DNA of 64,000 bases from Isoetes taiwanensis (GCA_021234155.1 JAJEKV010000074.1:1142154-1206153); one strand, 5' to 3'. Numbered from the stretch's first letter, positions 50,201-63,100 are shown. Numbers and translations: made by a program. Notes: a model not told the origin generated them from the sequence alone.

Positions 50201-52949
50201 ATACTTATTAATTTGAAACATCTATGGCGCTTTCTAACATAATCAACAGCCTGATGAGAAATGAGCAGATAAGCATGAGAGGAGACCGCACTATAAAAAC
50301 TTGACCATTTTTATTTGAATTAAAAAAATAAATCTTAAGTGCATCGATGCATAGAGACAAGTAGAGAACGACTTAATGGGGCCTTCTAATTATGAGTATT
50401 GATACATTATAAATGGTGCTTTGATTCATCTCTCCACTTCTGAAGTTCTTCAATGCTGCTTTTTCAATCTTCTTCTGCTTTGCATAAGCTATGGCATATG
50501 AAGAAATATGTTTGATTACAGGTCTCTTCAAGCATAAGTTTGATCTAAATATGGCGGGCTAAAGTTTCTCCTTTTAATGTCTCTTTCAGTGTAGAAGATG
50601 TTGAAGTGCCAAATGTATGTTTCAGATGCATGCTCTGTTAGGTTAAACATAATCTTTTGTGTAGATATGTTATGTGTGTATGATTCCAGTAGTAAAATCC
50701 ATGCCTTCTCATGATTTGCAGGCATTCTGCAGAGTTGTAATTGGGGCTTTTTGCAATTGCAACCACGCAGGTGACAAACACTTTGCCTAAAGTCCGTTAT
50801 GCTTTTCAGATTTTGACGTTGTTTGAAGTGGATGCATCCCCAGATTTGTAAGTTTAATAGTCGACTTTTAACCGACCTTAGAGTTGGCCGCTATCTCCAC
50901 TCGCATTACGCTTTGCTTACCATTCTGCAATTCTAAATTCTTTCAATCTATCCCACAGGTGAGCAATTAAATAAAATATGTTTATCTTTTTCTTCCTCCT
51001 CCTTTTGGTTCTTTTGAATCTGTTGCATGTTTTACTTCTAAACAGATTTTTTATTTTCTAGCCATCCTAAGTAATGCATTCTTTCCACGGATCTTAAGTA
51101 ATGCATTCTACATGGTGCACTTTTTCTTTAATTTGGCCATATATGGGCCCAGACTGCAATAAGATGCTATTTCATACAACACGGAGATTTCCAGCTACAG
51201 TTTGCCTAAATGATGTTACTCTTTTGGTATGTTCATGCTGTTAGGAGAAGTGGATACATGAGCATTTGTGAACTCTTAATTGAACTATGTGGCATAGATT
51301 AAAAGTAACAAAAAATCCATGGAAATCACTTATATTGATTTTCATATATCGCAAATTCCTCATTCAGGAGCTATTGGCAAACGCACTTGTGTGGAGCATC
51401 CAGCAGAAGAGACTTAAATGTTCTTATTTCAAATTAACTGGATTATAAGTCATGTGCAGTGGTGGTGTATTTTGCATGAGATCCGGTACCCAGACGTCGG
51501 CCTTGGCAATGTGGTTGATACAAAGCAAATGCGGATTTCAAGGATTTAAAAAGGAAAACATTTTTCATAATGTAATCTGTTGCATTATTCCTTTTTGGTT
51601 CTTGATGCTCAAACCAAGCTATATAAGTTGGATCACATGTTGAACAGCCATGTACATTTGTCCGAAGTTAAACAATTGTTGTTTTGCTATCAAATGTCCA
51701 CAGCTTTTCTTCTTATTTATTCAAGGATTTATGATTGAGACTACATGCTATGGTCGAATGTATATATGGTGTTTTGCTAATAAATGTCCCCATCGTTTCC
51801 TTCCTTATATTTATGCAATCTATCAAATGTTCATGGTTTTTCTTCTTATATTTATTCAAGGATTTATGATGGGTCTAATATAGATGTGGTGTTTTGCTAA
51901 CAAGTGTCCATGGTTTCCTTATATTTATGCAAGAATTGATGATGAGGCTGTATGCCATATCGCTTAGGATCTATGATGAAAATAGATGGTGTTTTGCTAT
52001 CAAATGTCCATGGTTTTTTTCTTTAACTTTATGCAGCATGATATGTATGCTATGGTCGTCTAGGGGTTCATGATGAGAATATATGCTAGGTGTAGACATT
52101 TGGTAACACCACTTTTGTCAGGAGAATGCAACAGTTGTGTGACGTTTTCACAAATATTATTGAAAAGATGAATATACGAAACATTTATAACTAAATCGAG
52201 GTACATGAACATGTCATGTTGTTGTAGACCTATTATAATCATCCACACTCCCAGCTTTGTCTGGTGCAAAGAATCGACAATCCATCAGATATTCATACAG
52301 TTTATAGTGCATAGTTTTTTTTGAATCGACAATCCATCAGATATTCATATAGTTTATAGTGCATAGTTTTTTTTGCCTTCCATCCTTTTTGTTGTTCGAA
52401 CCATCACCTTGAAGCAGTACGTGAAGCAAGTTGCAAATCTGTCAGGAACTTCGAATAAACTTATCTTAGCTTAAGGAATGAAAATTATCATGGATTTTCA
52501 TTAGAAATGTTGAACCTGAGCTTATGGGCACTTTGACATAATCCATGCTCAGAAACATTTGCATATAATCCAGGCTCATAAACATTTGCACAAATTCCAA
52601 CATTAACATTCCTTAATCATTTAATACTAATCCAGCATTTGCCTTCAATTTATGCTTGACGAAAAGCCCAGCAACGCTGGGCACTTTTTCTAGTATGACT
52701 TATATTGCCTGACCGTTGATAATTGGGGCCATCTCGGCCTTCCAAATAACCACGTGTCATATTGGACGGCTATGGGTCGTTAGCCTTCATTTGTTTCTGT
52801 TCGATTGGTTTTTGCTGCGGGCGACTCCGGAGCTGATTTTGTTTGTGGCCCGCCTGTTTCCATGTAGGTAGGGCAGAGTTACATAATTCGGCCTTGAATC
52901 TTAGCCACAGCCATAGCCACAGAAATATGATTTGAAACCAAACTAAGCT
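47291..52949. other. AT-rich DNA with diverged duplications
   Basis: The block 47,985-48,180 recurs at 49,285-49,337 plus 49,848-49,990, split there by ~510 bp. A ~55-bp phrase (AAGAACGTGGAGCTTG) is doubled at 50,097-50,205. A loose repeat of TGTTTTGCTA(T/A)CAA(A)TGTCC recurs about five times at 51,677-52,020. A 52-bp phrase (GAATCGACAATCCATCAG) is doubled at 52,271-52,375. Small frames at 48,755-49,000 and 49,569-49,847 are of unknown worth. Confidence 0.55.
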
Positions 52950-52952
52950 GAA

Positions 52953-53378
52953 ATGGTTTCTATCCGCAATTTCTTCAAGTTTCTCCGTCGCATATGGTAC
53001 TGCCTTGTCTGGCCCTCATCCAAAGAAGAACCCTATTCACCTCCGGCCATGGATGCACCCACTGATCTTACCAAGCCTTCCTTGCCAATTCCATTTCCCC
53101 TCAAATATCTGCAGGATCTTGAAGGCCGTACATATTTTTCATTACTGTGGTGTTTTATTGTGCAGAAGCTTGGATGGACGAAGACAAAAAATTTGGAAAA
53201 GAAGAAAAAAGGGACCAGGGAGCTTTCTACCTATGCTGTACTTGCTCAATTTTCGGTTCTTGGAGTTGAAGATGTGTTTCAGGGTGCCCAAACTCTGTTT
53301 GGGCTACGTTTTGGCATTGATTCGCCACTCAGCCACTCCAGGATTCAGAAGCGAATGCTTATTTCCCATGGCTACTAG
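52953..53378 (+). CDS. Open frame, possible 5' exon of an unknown gene
   Basis: This frame of 141 codons starts at ATG. It begins MVSIRNFFKFLRRIWYCLVW, a basic and hydrophobic stretch that could act as a targeting or anchor segment. A Pro-rich part (KEEPYSPPAMDAPTDL) and FPLKYLQDLEGRTYFS follow. TTGTGCAG at 53,158-53,165 looks like a splice acceptor, so the true exon may end near 53,130 with a later exon starting at 53,166. The frame then continues with a Lys-rich patch and a stop at 53,379. The stretch is less AT-rich than its neighbours. The family is not recognised. Confidence 0.35.
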   Translation: MVSIRNFFKFLRRIWYCLVWPSSKEEPYSPPAMDAPTDLTKPSLPIPFPLKYLQDLEGRTYFSLLWCFIVQKLGWTKTKNLEKKKKGTRELSTYAVLAQFSVLGVEDVFQGAQTLFGLRFGIDSPLSHSRIQKRMLISHGY

Positions 53379-54803
53379 ACCAATGCTTTGTTCGTACAGT
53401 CAATTTGGATTGAATTTACAGACTTCTGGTTGTTGAAAATATGCAAGGCTTTCTCAGTGCAGATTGCATTCCGGCTTGAGTGACCAAGTGAGACGTAGAT
53501 TGCCATACCCTGCAGAGGTTTACAGTAGAGGTTTGGTCTCCATAAATTCAATATCGTGAGTTAAGTTTTTCTTTTTTTCTGTTTTAGTGATGTCTAGATT
53601 TTGCTATGTCAGATTTCATTCTTAGCTCCTGTATAGATAGTTGGCAGGCTGCGTTCTCATTTTGCATGCTCTCACATATAAAACTTTATGTTGGAGCAGA
53701 TTGTGGAGACAAAAGGCTGTTCAATTACATTCTTGATCACTTTGTTCAGAACCCTGGCTGCATGCAATACTTCTTATGGATATGGTTTAAGCATTTCAAA
53801 ATGATTTTTGAGTAATTTAGGCTTTGCCTTGCACAAATGCAAAGTGTCTTCTCTGGCTTCCAGGTTCATGTCTTCCTTTGTCTATGCCATTTTCTTGATA
53901 ATTCTTTTAAAGTTGAATGCTGCTCTAATTTCGTCTCTCGTTTTGAGGTCATTTTGTTTGCAGAAATAGGTAGTCCTCTGAGGATACTAAAGTGAATCAA
54001 AAGGCTTGGAAATATGTTACTGAAGAGGAGGGGTGACAGGAGAGGGTCTGTGCATGTTGTTATGAACTTTAGCCTATTTCTCAAAAGGATCAGACTATAT
54101 TTCCTCGCTTTAATGGTTGCATTTTTGGATGTTGTATCATGGTGATTTTAGCAGTGAAATTTGCTGTGATGAATACTGCATAAAGCGTAAATAAGTTTCA
54201 AGGTAAAAATTGGTTGTATTTTTGCATTTTGCATTGTGTTAGGCATTGTTGTTGCATTCTCTAACTCTGAAGTGGGTTATTTGAATCACTGCAAAAGGAA
54301 GCAGATATTGACTTCACAAACTCAAAGACAGATCTTGTGATGAGCTTCAGCTGATGTGTTTTTATGCCCATGGCTTCTGCTGTGTCAATTCCCACGTGCA
54401 AAGTGCTTTTGTTAACCTTGAGGTTTGTATTACTCCATTCATTGTCCTCTCTAAATCCAAGTTAAGTTCTAATTGAAGTACAATGTTCATGTCTCGAAAC
54501 ATATAGCAGCATACCAATTTGTGCATTTGCCAATTTATGCCCTGAAGAGGACCTTCGATCTGTGATGGAAGATATCTATACTATTGATCGCTATATTGTT
54601 GCTTTGGCTTTGGATAAGCAGAAAAGACCTTGCGATTGATTCCATTTTGGTACATTCCTTTGTATGCAAACCCTGATGCATTTGGTAGCATGTGGCTGAT
54701 TTTGCAGGTTGGTTTTCAGAAATTTTCAAGTGCACTCAGGACAGCATATATCATGAATGGACATATTCTGTAATGCAACCCGTCTAGATCTTTTCCATGT
54801 ATA
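53379..54803 (+). other. Intron-like DNA with a small exon-like stretch
   Basis: Most of this is T-rich with stops. At 54,537-54,640 one frame reads PEEDLRSVMEDIYTIDRYIV then ALALDKQKRPCD and a stop. TTTTGCAGGTTGG at 54,704 is a plausible splice acceptor. It may belong with 52,953-53,378 but this is not shown. Confidence 0.25.
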
Positions 54804-55148
54804 ATGGAACCAAATTTGTTGCCTATCTCAAATGCCAAATCCATTGGTCAGTTCAGGCAGAATCTAGGTTCTATGCAATCCAAATGCGTTTTAATCTTTT
54901 TAGACGACCAAATGCAAAGGGCTTGCTTCAGCAAATATCTTGACAGTCCGGACAGCAAATACAACATGATACTTGGAATGCTGTACACACTACTTGCTTC
55001 AGGAAGTATGAATGCCCGGTTGGCAGTGGAAGCTAGTTCCAACAGGGCTTCAGCACCCCTAGTAGTGGAGGCAACAATGTATGGAAATCTGCAATGGTTT
55101 GAATACCATAAGTTTCCTAATATGCATCTGGGAACAATGCAGACATAG
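54804..55148 (+). CDS. Open frame, unknown protein
   Basis: This frame has 114 codons from ATG with a balanced composition, including SKYNMILGMLYTLLASGSMN and an Ala/Ser-rich turn. It follows a possible splice acceptor at 54,704 and could be a downstream exon of the candidate at 52,953. No family is recognised and no donor was identified at its end. Confidence 0.25.
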   Translation: MEPNLLPISNAKSIGQFRQNLGSMQSKCVLIFLDDQMQRACFSKYLDSPDSKYNMILGMLYTLLASGSMNARLAVEASSNRASAPLVVEATMYGNLQWFEYHKFPNMHLGTMQT

Positions 55149-56779
55149 CAAATCGCTTGGCTACCAACAATATAGGAGGGTTGCTAAGTATTTCTATAGC
55201 TGGATTACCCAGTCTTTGTAATGGCATAAATATATTGTCAATAAGTTGGTGGTAATCAGTACCATACAGATCATTTTTCTGAACGGAAGGCTAGAAAATC
55301 GTTGCAGAGGAGATCACAAAATATTTGGTTATGCCGGCTATAGTGAAGAACATGGGTTTTTGTTTTCCTCAGATATCAAAATTCTCTGAATTGAAGCTTG
55401 GGGACAGGGTTAGGATTCTTATTACCGCTTTGCACTTTGAGCTATGAGCTATGGCGACATTTAAGGTGATGATTTGTAGTTCCATTTACAAAAGTTGATC
55501 CATCCTTTGTAAGGTATCCAGGGTTTTGCATGCAAATGGGATGTGCTTAAGCTAGCATGTTTAATCCAGGATTTCAAATTTGCTCACACTGTTTGATAAT
55601 ACACATTCTTTATCACTTGGATAATTTGCGCAATGTGATTTTGCTGGAAATAACTTTTAGACTTTTATCTAGGATAATATTCTTGGAATGCTTACATTGA
55701 CACTCTCCTTCTTTATGCAGATCCGCCATCCTTGTGATTTTGTGGGCCTGACGAAATGCATATCTTGGAGCTTATGCTCATGTTATTTAAGGTGATGATT
55801 TGTAGTTCTGTTTAGAAAAATTGAGTTATTTGCTACATTAATAGTAATTGTCATTGATTATTGGTTAGCTTATTTCCTTCCATGACCATGCATGTCTTTT
55901 CAGGATAGACATTAGTTATTGGGGTCATTTTCGTCTTGCCCAACAATTGATTCCATAAGAGGCCTGTTTATAGTGTGATACAGTTCAATAGACTAGTTGC
56001 TTTGCCTCCTATAGCCATGCATGTTTCTTAAACTTAAACAATACTTATTAAAGGTGCCCTACTGTTAGTGAAATTAGTGTTGTAAGCAGATAGCAGCATG
56101 TAGTTTAATAAGGTATTGGTTTGGATTGGAAGGTATATGGGTTGTTGCAGTCTAGTAGGTTAATAAAATATTGATGGCATTGAAGTGCAAAGAGGAGCGA
56201 TCCTTTGCTGCGATGGGCAGAAGAAAAATGGAGGGACTGAGTGTTGAAGAGAAAGAGAGAAAAAGGATAGATTAAACGAGAATTTCCATAGGAAGTATGC
56301 TGAAATGCCTGACAAAGAAAAACGAGCTTAGAAAACCACAAACGATGCATGATTTCCAGGGATAAATTTGATGACTACCTTCATTTTGATTAGTATTCCA
56401 TATCTTGTTGTAATGTGCAACCTTGCCTACGAAACATGCAGGTGATATGATATAGATAGGGTTTATTTCTAAAAAACGCACTTAACCTATGAAGGGACAT
56501 GAAGGCAACAGAAAAATTATCAGTGTTTGCTGTTAGGCCTTGAGAGTGTAATTGACCCAACTCCATTGGGGGGTGAGTATAATAGTAGAATAGAAGGCAA
56601 TGGCTATGTCATTCTTTTCGTAATGAATAGAATCAAACAACACTAATGCACCTCATGATAACCCAAGGTTACGATTTTGTATTCATTTTTTGGGTCACTA
56701 CCCACACTTGCATCACAACAACAATGTAATTGTCAATCACATTTGCTCAATAAATACCTTAAGAACAAACACGGTGCAT
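55149..56779. other. AT-rich DNA without recognisable genes
   Basis: A phrase of ~45 bases (TTTAAGGTGATGATTTGTAG) occurs at 55,459 and 55,787. Otherwise there are no frames, repeats or boxes of note. Confidence 0.4.
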
Positions 56780-56905
56780 ATTTTAGTGTGTGCATATTCT
56801 AGTGTGTGCATTTGCTCGATCCTACGGTGCATATTCTAGTGTGTGCATTTGCTCGATCCTACGGTGTATATTCTAGTGTGTGCATGTTCTAGTTTGTCTA
56901 TGTTC
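56780..56905 (+). repeat. 44-bp tandem repeat, about 2.5 copies
   Basis: GTGTGTGCATTTGCTCGATC followed by CTACGGTG(C/T)ATATTCTA repeats. The CGATCCTACG core reappears inverted at 59,914-59,923, next to the first (TA)n tract. Confidence 0.8.
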
Positions 56906-58106
56906 CAGTTTTCTAAGAATTTACGAAGATTCTGTCTTTTTATGAGATTTCCTTATTCTAGGATTTAAGTTCTCTTAAGTTTTACGAGATTTCATTAGAT
57001 TCCTTTAGATTCTCTTACATTTTGTGAGATTCCCCTTAGATTTTATGGAGATTCCCTTAAATTCAATGAAGGTGACGTCATCGTTGTATGGTGCATGTTC
57101 CAATTTTAGCGTGTTTCTATGGTGCAAGTTGCCTTTGCACCATAGAAACATGCTAAAATTTTCCCTTTGTTTTTGGGTATACTTTTCTCGGGGTAATTTT
57201 CCGTTGCTTTTCTAATTATTATTTCCATGAATTTGTTTCCAAAAGGGGGCCACGAATTTGGGGTCTCGGGTCTCGCAAAATTGTGGACAAGAAAGTTCGT
57301 GTGTGGATTAGACACTAGCGAATTTGCAAAGGTGGAAAAATTATGGACAGAAGAATTGCATTAGTAATTTGATGCCCAATGCATGCACAAAGCCCTCATC
57401 CTTCTTTATGTCATGAGCAGAGCATTCTCATTTGATTCTTGGAGACAAGTCTCCTGCTAAGCTTCAACAGTTTCCATGCTTTGCAGGTCATGCCGAAGAA
57501 AGAGATGTGGTCAATTTCCCATCAAAAGGATCATAAATAATTATCTTCGATTCTCCGAGTATAATGGTGGAATTTTTACAACCATGAATAGTCTTCCTAG
57601 GCTATTTAACACTATTTTAAACAATAGACAACCTTCACTATAACCATGAACCATTAAAAAGCATCTAATGTGAACTCTTTTGGCCCACTAGTTACATTTG
57701 CATCATGAAACTTGAAGAAACATTAACGATAGACAAACAACCACCCACCCCACTATTGTCACACATTATTATAGATAGAACAAATATACTTAATACCAAC
57801 GATCACCCCTTGCCACATCGACATGCAACAATTGTAACTATCACATCAACATGCAACAACTATAACTACATTCTAATGCAAAAATTCTTAGAACCTTCAT
57901 AGAATCTAAGAGAATCTTACAAAATCTAAAAAAATATAAGTGAACCTAGAGGTATCTCATAAAATTTAAGACTACTGAATATACATAATATCTTGGAGAA
58001 CCTAAGGGAATTCAGGGAAGGCTTGATGGAATTTTGCAAAGTTTCATAATATCACATAACAATCTCATAAGGACTTGCACCATAAGAACTCACACCATAG
58101 CAACAT
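56906..58106. repeat. Arms of an AT-rich inverted-repeat element, first nest
   Basis: Plus-strand phrases such as GATTCTCTTACATTTTGTGAG (56,910-57,075) and their inverted forms such as AATCTAAGAGAATCTTAC (57,902-57,920) face each other. The right arm continues beyond the LINE at 59,770-59,930, whose reverse complement matches 56,817-56,940. The LINE therefore split this element. The middle (57,170-57,880) is AT-rich and has no gene. Confidence 0.55.
57102..57160. repeat. 26-bp hairpin with 7-nt loop
   Basis: AATTTTAGCGTGTTTCTATG (57,102-57,121, continuing to 57,127) pairs with 57,135-57,160. The only imperfection is a G/T pair, which would be G-U in RNA. The arm contains the ACATGCTAAAAT end motif shared by the other palindromes of this region. 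Confidence 0.85.
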
Positions 58107-58115
58107 GCTAAATAG

Positions 58116-59759
58116 ATTTTTGACTTCCGGATTGGTTGGAGATGGTTTCTTGGCTTCCTCACTAGCGGCGGCCGGGAAAGGGGTCGCCCCTAATCCTCAC
58201 TTATCGAAGACCGCAGATTGTCGCAATTTTCTTTCTCGCTTTCCAAATCGATGGCTAGCACAAGGGTTTTGGTGTCCGGTTTTTCGTGATTCTCGCCTCC
58301 ATCCGCCTCGTTTTCGGTTTTCTTGGAGTTTCTTCATGGCGGCCTCTCCGGCCTTCTCGACATTATCCACTAACGTGGATCTTTGCTCCGATGCTTCGCC
58401 AGGTAAGCATTGTGTTTTTTCCATTGAACGTATTAGTCCGCCAAGAAAAATTTCCATTCGTGTTTTTGCAAAACCCAAGTCGTCGCTTTCAACTATCTCC
58501 TCGCCGTGATCAAGGCATTTCGCCCGCATCCAGAAGAAAATTTTTGAGATTTTGAAGCTTTTCTTGCCGGCTGTTTCCTTCCCAAATTAAGCCCCATAGC
58601 CACCGTTGCCCCCCGCCTTCCTTCCCAACCGCCAAGGTTCTTTTACCACTAAATTTTCCTCCACGCTACTCACCGGCCCAAAGATATCCGCCATTCTCGT
58701 CTCACTTCATACCTCCTCCTTTTCTTGAATTTCTCGCCTTTGCCCTTCCTTATCTCCATAGTCGCCGATTCTCTCAAGTTTAAACAAAGAAAGGGGCGTA
58801 ATTCCAAGTGAAGCAAAATAGAGAGCAAATACGACGGGTGGTCTCGCAAAATTTTGGGGTCAATGGCCTTTTCTTTCCTTTGTGGATGCACAATAAAATG
58901 GCTCGGTTGCCTATAAGGTTGAGTAATTAAGATGCTGTGGCTATGAGAGAAGATGCTTCAAATTTCTAGATAATTGGTACCAGTATTCTTTCCTCAGTCC
59001 AGAATGCCGAAGCTTTTCCCTTCCTCTTGCTCTTTCCTACTAGCTTAAAGGTGTAGAGTTGTTTCTTGAAGAAAAGAAGAAGAATAGATTAGCCTGCTCT
59101 TCATTTTTTGATGAGATCTTTAACCGGATCTTCAATGCGATGAGTCATATTTTATTGGACCGTTTGAGATGCCGAGCTAGGGAATTTTATTGAGCAGAGG
59201 AAGCCTATATATCTTGAGCCGACTTTAGGGAGGAGTCTCGGTAGCTGGGCTTTGGGGGTCTAGCACAAGTGATTGCTTCATATCCCGACAATGCAAAGAT
59301 TTCGATGACTACATTCATTCTAGGCCTAATCGCATATATTCCCCGGTACAATCAAGTATTGATTAATTTGCGACGGGGTTAGTTGGAGTCGTGTTAGCTT
59401 CCCTTGAGCAATGCGAGATTGCTCATGTTTTCTTCATGCCTTTCTCCGCTTAGCCTCTACTCTTGCAAGAGGTGGTTCATAGAGCATTCAAGGTATATTT
59501 GTAGCTTGTGGAAAATTTTTTTGTCTCTGTAGTATTCCTCTAGCTGGGAAGATGTTGATTTGATCATGTAGTACTAGTTAGTTGGAAGAAGAGGTTTGAG
59601 GAAAAGTATAAGTACCAAGCTTCAAATATTATATTTGATCCACATGGGATCCTTTGTACTTCAAGGTTATTTGATCCTTTATGGGATCTTTCGATGTAAT
59701 TCTGCCTATCTCAATATAAATTTATCTTACCTTCAAAAAAAAAAAAAAAAAAAAAAAAA
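58116..59759 (+). mobile_element. LINE-type retroinsertion with poly(A) and perfect 9-bp target duplication
   Basis: GCTAAATAG occurs at 58,107-58,115 and again at 59,760-59,768, directly after an A-tract of about 25 bases. The insert is 1.64 kb. Its first 400 bases are open on the plus strand and encode an Arg/Ser/Phe-rich peptide (FPNRWLAQGFWCPVFRDSRL) that could be an ORF1 start. The 3' end, with TTTATCTTACCTTC before the A-tract, is of the kind seen in plant LINEs. The middle shows no polymerase, so the copy is internally deleted or is a gene retrocopy moved by LINE enzymes. The perfect duplication and intact A-tract suggest a fairly recent insertion. Confidence 0.75.
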
Positions 59760-59768
59760 GCTAAATAG

Positions 59769-60097
<329 letters not shown>

Positions 60098-60916
60098 TCA
60101 ATTTTTTTTAACATGTTCCTATGTGCAAGTTCTTATAAAAGAATCTCTTGAAAATACTCTAAATTCATAGATTATCTAACATTCTACCAAGGTTCTCTCG
60201 AGATTCTGCCAGGGTTCTCTAAAAATACCAAGGGTTCTCTAAATTTTATAAGATTCCCTAGATTTTCCAAGATTTTATGAAGAAGATCCTTAGATTCTCT
60301 TAAGATTCATTTTAGATCTTGTGAGATTGCCTAGGTTCCCTTACATTATATGAGATTCAAAGAGATTCTATAAATATTCCCTTACATGCTCTAAGATTTC
60401 ATCAACATTTTCTTAGATTCCCTTAGATTTTATGAAGATTCCTTTAGATCCCCCCAAATTTTAAGAGATTCCCTTAGGCTTGTAAATATTTTCTAGATTC
60501 TCTTATATTTTATAAGATTTTCTTACATTTTATTAGATTCTTAAGTTCCTTTACATTCTAGAACTTTTTAGAACATTCTAAGACTTTTGGGAACATTCTA
60601 GACTTTCAATATATTCTAGAACTTTCACCAAGTGTATTTTCCTAGATTTCCTTACATTCAAAGTAGATTCCCCTACATTCCTAGAACATTCTAAAACTTA
60701 TTAGAACAATTTAGAACTTTTTGGAAGGAATTTTCTTAGATCCCCACTAGATTCTCTTATGTTCTAGAACTTTCTAGAAGATTCTAGAACTTTCTAGAGC
60801 CTTCCGGAACATTCTAGAGCCTTCTTGAACTAGCTAGAATATTATAGGCTATTTTATCTTAATGGCAATATTACCCATAAGTATAATTGAAACATATAGA
60901 TTATTCATTGAATTAA

Positions 60917-60980
60917 TGCTTGGTCTAGTGGTTTAGAGTGGGGTTTTGGGGGTTGAGGACGGGGGGGTTGAATCCCCGAT
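60917..60980 (+). repeat. tRNA-like SINE head in the left arm
   Basis: TGGTCTAGTGG at 60,921-60,931 fits the A box and GGTTGAATCCC at 60,966-60,976 fits the B box of RNA polymerase III promoters, with the spacing of a tRNA gene. The sequence between them does not fold into a convincing cloverleaf, so a functional tRNA is unlikely. Confidence 0.65.
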
Positions 60981-61722
60981 AACATAAAAAATTTTAAAAG
61001 CCTTTCCTTAAGGGATGAGCATTCAACATGAGCCTTAGGATCTTGGGCTTCGATCAGCGATCAAGATCTCACCATATAAAGCAATATGAGCCGTGGGATG
61101 CATCATATAATTCCTAAAGCCATGTGGGCCATTGGGATATGTGCCCCGCCACACAGCCGTAGGATCTCGGATCGGCTTGTCGGGGATCAAATGCGTGGGA
61201 TGGATGGGTTACATATAGTCTATATAAGAACCCCCAACCGATGCGGGCCTTAGGATCGTCCCCCAAAAGCCGCGTGAAGCGTAGGATCACCGGATCCACC
61301 GTCGAGGATCAGATCCAACTTTGGGCCCGTAGGATGGTGTCTATATGGGGGCGTGTAGCTCCCCAAGCCATTTGGGCGTGGGATGTGTCCCAGCAGCGTG
61401 ACCGTGGATCCGGTGATCCTACCGGCCCACGGGCTTTGGGACGATCCTAAGGCCCGCATCGGGTTGAGGGTTCTTATATAGACTATATGTAACCCATCCT
61501 ACTGGTCCATGTTAATTTGATCCCGATCGCGATCCGAGATCCTACGGCTCGTGTGGCGGGGCACATCCTACGGTCCATGGCTTTAGGAATTATATGTGAC
61601 GATCCTACTACCATATTGCTTTTATATGGTGAGATCTTGATCGCTGATCGAAGTCTAAGATCCTAAGGCTCATGTTGAATGCTCATCCCTTAAGGAAAGG
61701 CTTTTAAAATTTTTATGTTATT

Positions 61723-61782
61723 GAGGGATTCAACCCTCGTCCTCAACCCCCAAACCCCCACTCTAACCACTAGACCAAGCAT
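61723..61782 (-). repeat. tRNA-like SINE head in the right arm
   Basis: This is the inverted partner of 60,917-60,980, with A box complement at 61,768-61,778 and B box complement at 61,725-61,735. The B box reads GGTTGAATCCC, as in the left arm. Confidence 0.65.
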
Positions 61783-62617
61783 TAATTCAATGAATAATTT
61801 ATGTTTCAAATATACTTAAGGGTAATATTGCCATTAAGATAAAATAGCCTATAATATTCTAGCTAGTTCAAGAAGGCTCTAGAATGTTCTGGAAGGCTCT
61901 AGAAAGTTCTAGAATCTTCTAGAAAGTTCTAGAACATAAGAGAATCTAGTGGGGATCTAAGAAAATTCTTTCAAAAAGTTCTAAATTGTTCTAATAAGTT
62001 TTAGAATGTTCTAGAATGTAGGGGAATCTACGGGAATGTAAGGAAATCTAGGAAAATACTTCCTAAAGTTCTAGAATATATTGAAAGTCTTAGAATGTTC
62101 CGAAAGTCTTAGAATGTTCTAAAAAAGCTCTAGAATGTAAAGGAATCCTAAGAATCTAATAAAATGTAAGAAAATCTTATAAAATATAAGAGAATCTAGA
62201 AAAATATTTACAAGCCTAAGGGAATCTCTTAAAATTTAGGGGATCTAAAGGAATCTTCATAAAATCTAAGGGAATCTAAGAAAATGTTGATGAAATCTTA
62301 GAGTATGTAAGGGAATATTTATAGAATCTCTTTGAATCTCATATAATGTAAGGGAACCTAGGGCAATCTCATAAGATCTAAATGAATCTAAGAGAATCTA
62401 AGGGGATCTTCATAAAATCTTGGAAAATCTAGGGAATCTTATAAAATTTAGAGAACCTTGGTAGAATCTTAGAGAACCTTGGTAGAATCTGAGAGAACCT
62501 TGGTAGAATGTTAGATAATCTATGAATTTAGAGTATTTTCAAGAGATTCTTTTATAAGAACTTGCACATAGGAACATGCTAAAATTGGAACAATGCGCCG
62601 TAGGACGTATTAATTTT

Positions 62618-62805
<188 letters not shown>

Positions 62806-62994
62806 AAAGTCAACTTCGGTCCGCTCACAAAGCCTAGCTCATGGCCGCTTTGCAGCCTCATTTGGCGCCTTCGACTGGTTTCATACGTTTTTGTCCAAAA
62901 ATGCATTGAAAGGTTCTTAGTGCACATGCTAGCCTCTTGCCATGCATTCTAGTGTCTTGTAGCACCCCATTCTAGCTTTTCAATCTATTTTGAA

Positions 62995-63100
62995 CCTCAT
63001 CTTAAAAGAATTCCCACATCATCTTAAAAGAATTCCCACAGTAGCGGGAATTGAACCTCCCAACCCCCCCGTGCCAACCACTGAGGGCGGGCATCCTTTG
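62995..63100 (-). repeat. tRNA-like SINE remnant
   Basis: On the minus strand CTCAGTGGTTGGCA (63,087-63,072) resembles an A box and GGTTCAATTCCCGC (63,057-63,044) a B box. A 22-bp phrase (CATCTTAAAAGAATTCCCAC) next to it is duplicated at 62,998 and 63,020. It is a third tRNA-like head in this corner of the window and differs from the palindrome heads. Confidence 0.5.

Larger units (their letters stand above)
60107..62580. repeat. 2.47-kb palindrome with ~1.2-kb arms and ~93-nt loop
   Basis: The arms are 60,107-61,304 and 61,398-62,580. Outer ends match (ACATGTTCCTATGTGCAAG and its complement ending at 62,575), as do the middle (TATATAGACTATATGTAAC) and inner ends (GTAGGATCACCGGATCCAC). The outer 0.75 kb of each arm is a degenerate repeat of GATTCTCTTAGATTTTATGA. 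The inner 0.45 kb is GC-richer and carries repeated GTAGGAT/GTGGGAT phrases. Each arm contains a tRNA-like head. Divergence between arms is low by eye. Confidence 0.9.

Noticed and set aside
60917-60980. Functional tRNA gene
   Set aside because: The A and B boxes fit, but acceptor and anticodon stems do not pair convincingly, and the copy sits in a repeat arm with an inverted twin.
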